Made by a program: the position numbers and the translations under genes. This document shows positions 1 through 6,825 of a stretch of DNA of 27,616 nt, piece after piece. Source of the DNA: Actinomycetota bacterium (lineage in GTDB: Bacteria; Actinomycetota; Actinomycetes; Nanopelagicales; Nanopelagicaceae); assembly GCA_009698045.1 (NCBI GenBank), contig WLRE01000007.1, positions 1 through 27,616 on the forward strand, written 5' to 3'. The notes beneath the pieces were generated by a model. That model saw only the letters and a list, made by a program, of their open reading frames with translations, had not been told where the DNA came from and ran no database searches. Positions within the stretch are counted from its first letter, which is position 1; each line of letters begins with the position of its first letter.

Positions 1-370
1 CCTCAGCAGGCGTAGCAATTGGATGATCTGCCCCAGGAAGTGTCGTAGAGGCCTTACGACCAGCATGAGCAAGTTGAATACCAATTAACGTATTTTGGGA
101 ATGAGCAAAGTGAACAATCGGAAGAAAGGCAGCTTCTTGTTCATCGCTCCATAAACCGAGGCAACCAATGGAGATTCGTCCGACAGAGTTCACTCCAGTT
201 GCTTCAACCATAACGAGTGCACTTCCGCCGGTAGCGAATGCCCCGAGATGAATCTGGTGCCACGTACCAACTACTCCATCAATCGCGGAGTACTGGCACA
301 TAGGGCTTACAACGACTCTATTTCGTAACGTAACTCCACGAATTTTTAGCGGGGTGAAGAGATGAGGCAT
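1..370 (-). CDS. Old Yellow Enzyme family NADH:flavin oxidoreductase (N-terminal part, cut by window edge)
   Basis: The reading frame starts at ATG 370 and stays open to base 1, giving about 123 N-terminal residues. The translation begins MPHLFTPLKIRGVTLRNRVV and continues with SPMCQYSA, the FMN-contacting loop of YqjM/NamA-type ene-reductases, and later HAGRKA, the conserved active-site region of that class. Known family members are FMN-binding NAD(P)H dehydrogenases that reduce activated C=C bonds of enones and similar electrophiles in the cytoplasm. The start overlaps the upstream pirin stop by one base (TAATG), so the two genes are very probably translated from one mRNA. The C-terminal part of the barrel lies outside the window, so completeness cannot be judged. 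The family is clear; the substrate is unknown. Confidence 0.9.
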   Translation of the reverse strand, partial: MPHLFTPLKIRGVTLRNRVVVSPMCQYSAIDGVVGTWHQIHLGAFATGGSALVMVEATGVNSVGRISIGCLGLWSDEQEAAFLPIVHFAHSQNTLIGIQLAHAGRKASTTLPGADHPIATPAE

Positions 371-1422
371 TACTTGCTCTCTTCGACATCGGTGGGAGCT
401 CCGTGAACGCCACGAATATCGCCGCCTAATTTAGCCCCTTCACCGCTTCGGTTCAGGGGCTTTTTAGCGCCCTGATGTTCTGCTGGCACGATTCCCAGTT
501 TTCCTTTTTGGAAATCTTCGAATGCTTGCAAAACTTCAGCCTTGGTGTTCATCACAAATGGACCCATCCAGGCAACAGGTTCCTTAATAGCTTGGCCGCC
601 AAGAATAAGAATTTCCATCTCTGGAGACCGCGACTCTTGAACTTGATCTGCACGGACAACGAGTTCATCGCCATCGACCATTACCGTCATCTGCCCCGTC
701 TGCACTGGTTGACGAGCATCTCCGACGCTGCCATGCCCGGCCAAGGTATATACAAGTGCGTTGTAGTCACGCTTCCAAGGCAGACGAAGTTCTGCGCCAG
801 GTTGAAGTGTTGCATGCACCATATCGATTGGTGTTTGAGTCGAACCAGGCCCTACATGACCAGCAACTTCACCGGCAATCACGCGAAGTAAAGCGCCGCC
901 GTCATGGGAAGCAAGTAACGCCACATCACTTGCACGCAAATCTTGATATCCAGGTGTAGACCATTTCTTGGCCGCAGGAAGATTGACCCACAATTGAAAA
1001 CCATGAAAGAGCCCACCACTCATTACTAAATGTTCTGGTGGTGTTTCGATATGCAAAATTCCAGCTCCTGCAGTCATCCACTGGGTATCGCCGTTGCTAA
1101 TTGTTCCGCCGCCGCCATGATTATCTCTATGGTCGAAGATGCCATCGATGATGTAGGTGACCGTTTCGAAACCGCGGTGCGGATGCCATGGTGTTCCTTT
1201 AGGTTCGCCCGGCGCATATTCCACTTCGCCCATCTGATCTAAATGAATAAAGGGATCGAGATCTGCTAGATCAATCCCAGCAAATGCTCGGCGAACCGGG
1301 AAACCTTCACCTTCAAATCCTTGCGGGGCAGTCGTCACACTCTTGATGCGGCGCGCTATTGCGCCTGGAGTCGAAGTGACGCGTGGCAATACGGTGATGT
1401 CAGAGACGGTTATAGCTGGCAC
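370..1422 (-). CDS. Pirin family protein (cupin-type quercetinase-like)
   Basis: This 350-residue protein carries the pirin metal signature. HPHRGFET (H80, H82) and the later HIE (H124, E126) match the three-His, one-Glu iron site of pirins. The N-terminal cupin holds the metal; a second cupin follows and the tail is polar. Known pirins are Fe-dependent; some act as quercetin 2,3-dioxygenases and others as redox sensors, so the reaction here is uncertain. The GTG start at 1422 is supported by AGGAG (1430-1434) seven bases upstream. The ATG at 1426 is out of frame. It is the first gene of a two-gene operon with the Old Yellow Enzyme, which suggests a role in handling reactive phenolic or quinone compounds (inference). 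Confidence 0.9.
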   Translation of the reverse strand: MPAITVSDITVLPRVTSTPGAIARRIKSVTTAPQGFEGEGFPVRRAFAGIDLADLDPFIHLDQMGEVEYAPGEPKGTPWHPHRGFETVTYIIDGIFDHRDNHGGGGTISNGDTQWMTAGAGILHIETPPEHLVMSGGLFHGFQLWVNLPAAKKWSTPGYQDLRASDVALLASHDGGALLRVIAGEVAGHVGPGSTQTPIDMVHATLQPGAELRLPWKRDYNALVYTLAGHGSVGDARQPVQTGQMTVMVDGDELVVRADQVQESRSPEMEILILGGQAIKEPVAWMGPFVMNTKAEVLQAFEDFQKGKLGIVPAEHQGAKKPLNRSGEGAKLGGDIRGVHGAPTDVEESK

Positions 1423-1497
1423 GCATTTACTCCTAGAAATCTTAAATTGATGACTTAACTGGGGACAATTCTATAACCGAGAAATCATTCTTTGCCA

Positions 1498-1515
1498 TTC
1501 GAACTAGAGTTCGAA
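1498..1515 (+). promoter_or_regulatory. LexA-type SOS box
   Basis: TTCGAACTAGAGTTCGAA is a perfect inverted repeat with 7-base arms and a 4-base centre. Its core TCGAAC-N4-GTTCGA (1499-1514) matches the known actinobacterial LexA operator exactly. It ends 14 bases before the ATG of the lipoprotein gene at 1530. It sits between a TTGCCA (1492-1497) and the candidate -10 (TACACT 1518-1523, or GATACA 1516-1521), so a bound repressor would block RNA polymerase. It is about 75 bases upstream of the divergent pirin start and could also influence that gene. Confidence 0.8.
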
Positions 1516-1517
1516 GA

Positions 1518-1523
1518 TACACT
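1518..1523 (+). promoter_or_regulatory. Candidate -10 element for a leaderless lipoprotein mRNA
   Basis: TACACT fits TAnnnT and is followed by exactly six bases (CAGGAT) and then the ATG at 1530. Transcription would begin at or next to the start codon. TTGCCA at 1492-1497 is a possible -35, though at 20 bases it is far; GATACA (1516-1521) would be 18 bases from it. The SOS box ends two bases upstream. Confidence 0.5.
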
Positions 1524-1529
1524 CAGGAT

Positions 1530-2168
1530 ATGAAGCGAGTAGCCACCATATTTCTCGGGATGCTATTGGTTTTGACCCTCAGTGCCTGCAGCGTGCTCAC
1601 TCCAGATAAGCGTCCCGATGATGAGAAACTCCGAGATGGCATCAATCTTCTTATGCGCGATCTCACAGATCGCCATCCTCAACTAATTAACTGGAAACCT
1701 GACTTAGTAAAGCAGCAGATTAATCAACCACTGCCCAAGGGATATGCAACCGAAGCCGGTTGGACCCTCGAGTGGAAGGATTATTTGCCAGGGCAATTGC
1801 CCAAGGTTGTTGTGCCCTGGTCAATTATTGGTCAGTACCCAAATAAATTTGCGCTCGACATAGATAACTATTCGGGCGGAAAACTTGTCGCTCAATCTAC
1901 CGAAGTTGAAGTTCGTCATGCTCAACTCGGAAGTGACTATTACCTTGCCGCAATTGTTCACATGCGATCGTCTACAACCAATCCCAATTGGATAATTTTT
2001 ACTAGCGTTCCCTATCTACCTATTACCGATACGGCTTATGGATTCGCCCATCGCGCGCAAGGAAGCTGGAAGATTGATGATTTTGGTACAGCAACTGTGG
2101 GTTGTGGTCGAGTTCCAAATTCCATCCTAAGAGAGTTTGGAATGAGCTGCCCGCCAAGCCGAGATTAG
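1530..2168 (+). CDS. Predicted lipoprotein of unknown family, SOS-box controlled
   Basis: This 212-residue protein starts with a basic n-region (MKR), a hydrophobic stretch (about 4-17) and a lipobox LSAC, with Cys20 as the lipidated residue. It is therefore expected at the outer face of the cytoplasmic membrane. I do not recognise the mature domain. It contains repeated aromatic and acidic stretches and two late cysteines (VGCG and MSCP near the C-terminus) that could form a disulfide. There is no useful Shine-Dalgarno sequence: AGGA almost touches the ATG, in line with a leaderless start. The upstream perfect LexA box suggests DNA-damage induction, an unusual setting for a lipoprotein. Its stop overlaps tail-to-tail with the convergent permease. 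CDS and lipoprotein nature are confident; function is unknown. Confidence 0.85.
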   Translation: MKRVATIFLGMLLVLTLSACSVLTPDKRPDDEKLRDGINLLMRDLTDRHPQLINWKPDLVKQQINQPLPKGYATEAGWTLEWKDYLPGQLPKVVVPWSIIGQYPNKFALDIDNYSGGKLVAQSTEVEVRHAQLGSDYYLAAIVHMRSSTTNPNWIIFTSVPYLPITDTAYGFAHRAQGSWKIDDFGTATVGCGRVPNSILREFGMSCPPSRD

Positions 2169-3385
2169 CGCTCGATATATTTGGCGGTATTTTCTAAGAA
2201 GCTCTCTTTGCAGCCCGGCATGCAGAAGTAATAACTGTTGCCATTATGTTCACAGGATGCCGGTGCATCGGCGATACGAACCTGCATTCCACAGACTAAG
2301 TCCTTAGCGAACTCAGAATCTTGCGTGGACTTTGATTTATAGATCCAAAACAGTAGAGCGAGAAGGATTAAGGCAATTACATTGAGAATTGTCGTGCGGT
2401 TCCAGCCAATATGGCCCATGGCCATATTCATGTGATGACGTTCTGGAAGAATATTTAAGAGTGCAAAAATCTCTTCGGTGAGAAGTCCACTCACGCTCAT
2501 TACAAACCAGAAGACGAGAACTAATCGGAGAGTGAGCGGGCGACCAAAGTATTTGATATAGATCAATACCAGTGGCAGCGAGAGCAAATCTGCGAATATA
2601 AAAGAGATCGTTCCGCCGAATGATATTCCGCCGTGCCAGAGCGTAGCTGCAAGTGGGACGTTGCCAACCGAGCAGACAAAGCTAATGAATGCGATAAAAG
2701 GTGCAACGAATGCATTCTCTAACTTTGTCCAGATGCCATGATCAGTAATAAAGAGGGATTGCCACACGTGCGCAGGTACCATCACGGCCGCAAATCCTGA
2801 AACAATAAAACCGATGATGAGTTCCCATCGCATCATTGTGAAATCGCCAATGGTATATCCGGCAGCGGCTTTCCACTGAGTGCGATTCTTAATCCTTGTG
2901 CGGAGTGGAATCGTTGTAATAGTTGTCGCCATTTCGAGTTCTCGTATGCCACGAGCTTTGCTCGCCATGGGCTTACTCACAAACCTTGGCAGGATTGCCC
3001 AAAGCAGCAGAATCATGATTGATCCGCCAACAAATTCAGCAAGGGCGAATTGCCAACCAATGAGAATCCAGAGAACAATTCCTAATTCGACAACTAGATT
3101 TGTACTGGCAAACATAAAGATCATAGAAGCAGTGAAATCAGCGCCTTTAGTAAAAATACTTCGGGCTAAAGCGCTAGCGGCATAGGAGCACGAGGAACTC
3201 ACCATTCCAAAAAAGGAGGCACGTGCGATAGATGCTGGTCGTCGATCACCCAAGAGATTCTTCATCTGTGCGCGAGTAACAAAGGCTTGAACTGCGCCAG
3301 AGAGAGCAAAGCCGAGAACTAGCGCCCACAATGTTTCGTAGAACATCCACCAACCTTGCGAGAGGCTATCTAGGATCTGATTCAT
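2165..3385 (-). CDS. ArsP/YraQ-like (UPF0718/DUF318) permease with C-terminal YHS metal-binding domain
   Basis: This 406-residue integral membrane protein has two blocks of hydrophobic helices separated by a basic loop (about 140-175). Residues 63-70 (SSSCSYAA) resemble the conserved cysteine motif of the permease family that includes ArsP, an exporter of organic arsenicals. Residues 362-406 form a YHS-like domain (DLVCGM, then YYFCMPGC), a small cysteine-rich metal-binding module also found on copper/heavy-metal ATPases. The likely role is export of a metal, metalloid or thiol-bound compound; the substrate cannot be read from sequence. No Shine-Dalgarno is visible. TACTAT (3392-3397, minus strand) plus six bases precedes the ATG, so the mRNA is probably leaderless. 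The gene diverges from nnrD. Confidence 0.82.
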   Translation of the reverse strand: MNQILDSLSQGWWMFYETLWALVLGFALSGAVQAFVTRAQMKNLLGDRRPASIARASFFGMVSSSCSYAASALARSIFTKGADFTASMIFMFASTNLVVELGIVLWILIGWQFALAEFVGGSIMILLLWAILPRFVSKPMASKARGIRELEMATTITTIPLRTRIKNRTQWKAAAGYTIGDFTMMRWELIIGFIVSGFAAVMVPAHVWQSLFITDHGIWTKLENAFVAPFIAFISFVCSVGNVPLAATLWHGGISFGGTISFIFADLLSLPLVLIYIKYFGRPLTLRLVLVFWFVMSVSGLLTEEIFALLNILPERHHMNMAMGHIGWNRTTILNVIALILLALLFWIYKSKSTQDSEFAKDLVCGMQVRIADAPASCEHNGNSYYFCMPGCKESFLENTAKYIER

Positions 3386-3391
3386 GTATTA

Positions 3392-3397
3392 ATAGTA
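3392..3397 (-). promoter_or_regulatory. Candidate -10 for leaderless permease transcript
   Basis: On the minus strand TACTAT is followed by TAATAC and then the ATG at 3385. This TAnnnT-N6-ATG arrangement places the transcription start on the start codon. No clear -35 is seen. Confidence 0.5.
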
Positions 3398-3409
3398 GTG
3401 ACCTTGTCT

Positions 3410-3415
3410 TACGCT
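3410..3415 (+). promoter_or_regulatory. Candidate -10 for leaderless nnrD transcript
   Basis: TACGCT is followed by six bases (ATGGGT) and the ATG at 3422. The same geometry occurs before four other genes in this window. It favours the ATG at 3422 over the GTG at 3398 and the ATG at 3416. Confidence 0.45.
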
Positions 3416-3421
3416 ATGGGT

Positions 3422-4204
3422 ATGAGAACTCGACTCCTTGCACCGATTGCGCCAACATCACATAAGTACTTGCGTGGTCGGGTCGGAATTATTGCCGGCT
3501 CTGATAAATACCCAGGTGCTGCGGTTCTGTGTGTGGGTGGAGCGCGGCGAGGCGGAGCTGGATACATCAAATTTTTCGATACTTATTCATTTGATAGTAA
3601 TTTATTTAGCAATACCCCATCTCGCGCAACAAATTTGGTCTTGCAACGCTATCCGGATGTAGTGGCGCTCCGAAAATTTTCAAGCACCGATTGTGATGCG
3701 ATTGTGGTTGGCTCTGGCTCTCCTAAAATTCGATCAATTCCATTCGCGCCATTTACGGTTCTAGATAGTTCGGCCATGAAACGTGCATCAAAGGTCTCGA
3801 AAAATTCAATCATCATCATGACTCCACACGAAGGTGAAGCTCGAGAACTCGGTTTTGATACATCAGATAGAGAAGAATGTGCTCGGAAAATGGCACAGGA
3901 ATTCAGCGCTTATGTTGTACTCAAAGGTGCGAAAACGATCATTGCCGCTCGCTCAGGATTGTTGCATGTCGATAAGAATGGAAGTTCAGATTTATCAACT
4001 GCCGGCACTGGGGACATCCTGGCCGGGCTGATTGGTTCGATGCTTGCATCTTGGCAGCCAGATAGTGATGAACAAATAATTGAGGTTATCGCTTACGCAG
4101 TAAAAGCACATGGACTAGCTGGAAAATTAGCCGCAACCCAAGGTCTTCCTGTCGTTGCTACAGATATCTTGGACGCTCTGCCTAAGATATTTCTTAAGAA
4201 CTAA
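3422..4204 (+). CDS. nnrD: ADP/ATP-dependent NAD(P)H-hydrate dehydratase
   Basis: This 260-residue protein has the ribokinase-like fold of YjeF-C/NnrD. Visible motifs are GRVGIIAGSDKYPGAA (about 19-34), TPHEGEAREL (134-143) and the nucleotide/anion-hole motif STAGTGDILAGLIG (192-205) with the catalytic Asp in GTGD. The family repairs damaged NADHX and NADPHX by dehydration using ADP or ATP in the cytoplasm. The epimerase half (NnrE) fused in many bacterial homologs is absent, so epimerisation must be encoded elsewhere or occur spontaneously. Three in-frame starts exist (GTG 3398, ATG 3416, ATG 3422). The last is chosen because TACGCT ends six bases before it and no Shine-Dalgarno supports the others. 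The stop overlaps the convergent hpf stop. Confidence 0.88.
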   Translation: MRTRLLAPIAPTSHKYLRGRVGIIAGSDKYPGAAVLCVGGARRGGAGYIKFFDTYSFDSNLFSNTPSRATNLVLQRYPDVVALRKFSSTDCDAIVVGSGSPKIRSIPFAPFTVLDSSAMKRASKVSKNSIIIMTPHEGEARELGFDTSDREECARKMAQEFSAYVVLKGAKTIIAARSGLLHVDKNGSSDLSTAGTGDILAGLIGSMLASWQPDSDEQIIEVIAYAVKAHGLAGKLAATQGLPVVATDILDALPKIFLKN

Positions 4205-4542
4205 TCAATAATTTCTTTAGTTCGTAAAGTATCTCGCCCGACATCCTTTGATTTCTCGTGGATGCGACGAATCTGTAGTTGAAGCGCCTGCACTGCATCA
4301 TCAAAAGCAGCGAGATCGTTATGTCCCTTTCCTTCAGCTCTCATGAATGGGCCAGCGCCATGGGTGGTGAGGGTGACTTCATGTGAGCTCTTGCCATGTC
4401 GAGGGTTTGCTTCATGTTGAATCTCAACTTTAATTCCTTGAATCAAGACGCTAAATCGATTGAGAGATTGCAATTTATCTGTGGTAATTCCCTTGAAATC
4501 TTCTGCGAGTTGAGCATTGCGGGCATGAATGATGATTTCCAT
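4201..4542 (-). CDS. hpf: Short-form ribosome hibernation promoting factor / RaiA family
   Basis: The 113-residue protein begins MEIIIHARNAQLAEDF and has the one-domain beta-alpha-beta fold of YfiA/HPF. Strand 1 is followed by a helix with residues D and K at the usual places, then VEIQHEANPRHG and VTLTTHGAGPFMRAEG, and a C-terminal helix. Known members bind the 30S decoding region and inactivate ribosomes in stationary phase. Most actinobacterial homologs I recall are long-form with a second, dimerising domain and lie next to secA; this one is short and elsewhere. The ATG at 4542 is preferred over an upstream TTG-type extension because homology begins there. An AGGAG (4556-4560) lies 13 bases upstream, longer than usual spacing. 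It diverges from the ABC exporter genes. Confidence 0.85.
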   Translation of the reverse strand: MEIIIHARNAQLAEDFKGITTDKLQSLNRFSVLIQGIKVEIQHEANPRHGKSSHEVTLTTHGAGPFMRAEGKGHNDLAAFDDAVQALQLQIRRIHEKSKDVGRDTLRTKEIID

Positions 4543-4589
4543 AGTGTTTACGGTACTCCTCTCGCCCGAAAGATGGCAGACTAAGCCCT

Positions 4590-5480
4590 GTGAGTAATGC
4601 GAGCGCGAATCCGGAGTTTTCCCCACACCTCCAAGTCTTCGAACCCCATAAGGCCTCGCTCCCCCCACTGATTCCCTACATTAAGGAATTTTGGAACCGC
4701 CGAGCATTTGCCATTGAGCTCTCGCGCTTTGCCGATAAGGCGGAATACCTTGATTCCAAGCTGGGCAAAGTCTGGCTTGTTATAAATCCACTCTTTTTAG
4801 CAGTGATCTATTTTCTCTTGGTAACGGTTATTCGAGGTGGCGCAGGCTCAAACCTTGGACTTACAACACTGGCACATATCCTTATTGGACTTTTTACCTT
4901 CTCGTTTGCTCAAAGTTGTATCTCTGCAGGGGCGACATCAATCACAGCAGGCGGACGCTTAATTCTCAACCAAGCGTTTCCGCGCGCACTTCTGCCCTTC
5001 TCCAGCACTATTAGCGCTTTCTATCAATTCCTTCCGACTTTGCCCGTTTATATCGTTGTTGTCGCAATCGGTAAATGGATTTTTCCCGAAACTCAAGTTC
5101 CGGGCCTTACGTGGAATTACCTCTGGATTCCATTAATTATCATTTGTGTAGGAGTAACAGGCTTTGGCCTCTCCCTTATCTTTGCAACACTCAATGTCTA
5201 TTTTCGTGACACCAACAAGTTGCTTGGGTACTTTATGCGCATCTGGCTCTACGCCTCACCAGTTTTATGGTTGCCAGATATGTTGCATGGCTGGCACCGA
5301 GTAATTCTCTTTATCAATCCGCTAGGACCCGTTCTTAGTTCAACCTCGAATGTCTGGATCAAGGGAATCTCCCCCACCCCCGGCGAACTTATTGGATCGA
5401 TCGCTTGGGCGCTTGGCTCGATACTCGTTGGTGGATATTTCTTCATTTCAAGGGAGCGCGATTTTGCCGTCCGCATCTAA
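4590..5480 (+). CDS. ABC-2 type polysaccharide export permease (Wzm/TagG-like)
   Basis: This 296-residue membrane protein has a hydrophilic N-terminus of about 45 residues ending in an amphipathic stretch (FWNRRAFAIELSRF) typical of the interface helix of Wzm/TagG permeases. Roughly six membrane helices follow. The segment FATLNVYFRDTNKLLGYFMRIWLYASPVLW is typical of the ABC-2 polysaccharide exporter family. Such permeases move lipid-linked glycans (O-antigen, teichoic acid, mycobacterial galactan) across the cytoplasmic membrane. The GTG start at 4590 gives the normal family length. The partner ATPase follows after 13 bases. Two adjacent in-frame TAA stops close the gene. The glycan is unknown. 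Confidence 0.9.
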   Translation: MSNASANPEFSPHLQVFEPHKASLPPLIPYIKEFWNRRAFAIELSRFADKAEYLDSKLGKVWLVINPLFLAVIYFLLVTVIRGGAGSNLGLTTLAHILIGLFTFSFAQSCISAGATSITAGGRLILNQAFPRALLPFSSTISAFYQFLPTLPVYIVVVAIGKWIFPETQVPGLTWNYLWIPLIIICVGVTGFGLSLIFATLNVYFRDTNKLLGYFMRIWLYASPVLWLPDMLHGWHRVILFINPLGPVLSSTSNVWIKGISPTPGELIGSIAWALGSILVGGYFFISRERDFAVRI

Positions 5481-5493
5481 TAATTCTGTGACC

Positions 5494-6273
5494 ATGCCAG
5501 ATAATCTCGCTATTCGGATCGAAGATCTCTCGATCAAATATAAGATCAATGTCGATACTAAGCGCACTTTAAAGAACGCTTTGATGCGTGCGAGCAAGGG
5601 CGAGCTTGTTCGTACTCGCACCGTTGAAGCAATTAAGCATTTGACTATGGATTTGCCACACGGCTCAGTGCTAGGAATCGTTGGCGCTAACGGCGCAGGT
5701 AAATCCACACTCATGCGATCCATCGCAGGAATTCTTCCTCCGACCGAAGGCAGAATTACAGTCAATGGAAAAATCTCTACCTTACTTGCTCTCGGAGTTG
5801 GATTTAATCCTGCACTCTCTGGCCGAGATAACATTATTTTGGGTGGACTTGCCTCTGGTATGAATCGCGCAGAAATCGAAAGTAAGACAGATGAAATTGC
5901 GCAATTTGCAGATCTTCCTGATGGATTTATAGATATGCCAGTTCGCACCTACTCCAGCGGTATGTATGGCCGAGTAGCTTTTAGCGTTGCTGTATCTATG
6001 AAACCAGATATCTTGCTGCTCGATGAAGCGCTCTCTGCCGGAGATGCTTCCTTCAAAGAGAAGTCTTTTAACAAGATGCGCGAGCTCTGTGCTGAAGCTC
6101 GCACTATTGTCATTGTTTCTCACGCCCTTGCAACGATAAATGATCTGTGTGATCGAGCAATCTGGATGAATAAGGGATCGCTTGTGCAAGATGGAAAACC
6201 TGCGGCAGTTGTTGAGGAGTATCTCAAATTCTTGAAAGTCGGAACGCTTCCCTCAAATTATGAGGATATGTAA
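5494..6273 (+). CDS. Polysaccharide ABC transporter ATPase (Wzt/TagH-like)
   Basis: This 259-residue ATPase has Walker A GANGAGKST (64-72), a variant signature YSSGMYGRVAFSVA (153-166) typical of the Wzt/TagH group, Walker B ILLLDEALSAGD (173-184) and switch His210. It lacks the C-terminal carbohydrate-recognition domain of O-antigen-length-sensing Wzt proteins, so glycan selection is probably made elsewhere. It forms the energy-coupling half of the exporter with the preceding permease. The in-frame GTG at 5488 and ATG at 5494 are both possible starts. Homology begins with LAIRIEDLSIKY just after the ATG, which I chose; neither has a good Shine-Dalgarno. The stop is one base away from the stop of the convergent membrane protein gene. 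Confidence 0.92.
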   Translation: MPDNLAIRIEDLSIKYKINVDTKRTLKNALMRASKGELVRTRTVEAIKHLTMDLPHGSVLGIVGANGAGKSTLMRSIAGILPPTEGRITVNGKISTLLALGVGFNPALSGRDNIILGGLASGMNRAEIESKTDEIAQFADLPDGFIDMPVRTYSSGMYGRVAFSVAVSMKPDILLLDEALSAGDASFKEKSFNKMRELCAEARTIVIVSHALATINDLCDRAIWMNKGSLVQDGKPAAVVEEYLKFLKVGTLPSNYEDM

Positions 6274-6274
6274 A

Positions 6275-6655
6275 TTAGTTTGGCCAAAAATAACCGATGC
6301 CGGTAATGGCAAGGGCCAAAATAATTGCTTGAACAAGAATATTGATCGCTGTATTGCGATCTAATTCCTTCTCTTCTTTTGTCGCCACTTTTGAAAGTTC
6401 GCCTAACTTTCCAAAGTTGAAAGTCCCCATAAATCCATAAGCGAGGCAGAACTTCTTGCGGGTTTGGACCCAACCAATGGCGAAAATCATTGCCGGCAGA
6501 AAGAGAGTTAATCGCAGTGCGCTGGAGGCGTTGCTTGCAAGGAGAAGATAGAAAGTAATAAGGGTAAGGATTCCACCGATTACTGCAACCGCTTTGCGAC
6601 GGCGGATTTCACCTGCACCGATATTACAACTGCCTGGAATATAGGTATCGCTCAT
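6275..6655 (-). CDS. Small integral membrane protein, unknown function
   Basis: This 126-residue protein is not recognised. It has a polar N-terminus containing Cys9, a pair of hydrophobic helices (about 22-42 and 46-62), then a charged cytoplasmic stretch (KLGELSKVATKEEKELDR, about 83-100) and a last helix (105-124). Four helices or fewer would place both ends on the same or opposite sides depending on the second segment. It follows the 45-residue ORF with only five bases between, so both are probably expressed together. The ATG at 6655 is the only reasonable start. No motif assigns a reaction. Confidence 0.7.
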   Translation of the reverse strand: MSDTYIPGSCNIGAGEIRRRKAVAVIGGILTLITFYLLLASNASSALRLTLFLPAMIFAIGWVQTRKKFCLAYGFMGTFNFGKLGELSKVATKEEKELDRNTAINILVQAIILALAITGIGYFWPN

Positions 6656-6660
6656 ACTAT

Positions 6661-6798
6661 TTAAACTTCTTCGTCAGCAAAGACTTCGTAGTTATCTTCT
6701 TCGCTGCGCGCAATCCATTTAAAGAATGTTTGAATGGCGCCAAGAATCATGGCAACAACAGTAAAGAAGCCAAGAATTCTGCGGATAGCTTTGAACAT
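6661..6798 (-). CDS. 45-residue membrane-anchored small protein, unknown function
   Basis: The minus-strand ORF from ATG 6798 to TAA 6661 encodes MFKAIRRILGFFTVVAMILG followed by AIQTFFKWIARSEEDNYEVF and ADEEV. It has a basic N-terminus, one hydrophobic helix (about 8-24), then an acidic tail, a composition expected of a real single-pass small protein rather than a random ORF. TAGATT plus six bases precedes the ATG, matching the leaderless promoters seen elsewhere in the window. The downstream 126-residue membrane protein starts five bases after its stop. I do not recognise a family. Proteomics or conservation in relatives would settle whether it is expressed. Confidence 0.6.
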   Translation of the reverse strand: MFKAIRRILGFFTVVAMILGAIQTFFKWIARSEEDNYEVFADEEV

Positions 6799-6804
6799 GT
6801 GCTA

Positions 6805-6810
6805 AATCTA
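6805..6810 (-). promoter_or_regulatory. Candidate -10 for leaderless small-protein operon
   Basis: On the minus strand TAGATT is followed by TAGCAC and the ATG at 6798, the same TAnnnT-N6-ATG layout as other genes here. It lies in the short gap (6799-6825) after the MetB-like gene. Confidence 0.42.
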
Positions 6811-6825
6811 CCGCCTGGAAAGCAT

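Noticed and set aside
475..891. 138-codon plus-strand ORF opposite the pirin gene
   Set aside because: The opposite strand encodes a clear pirin with its metal motif; this frame has no recognisable domain and no start signal.
4543..4668. 42-residue N-terminal extension of HPF
   Set aside because: Homology begins at Met43 (ATG 4542), and the extension would overlap the divergent ABC permease start.
5448..5948. 166-codon minus-strand ORF opposite the Wzt ATPase
   Set aside because: It is antisense to a gene with full Walker A, signature and Walker B motifs, and its translation looks random.
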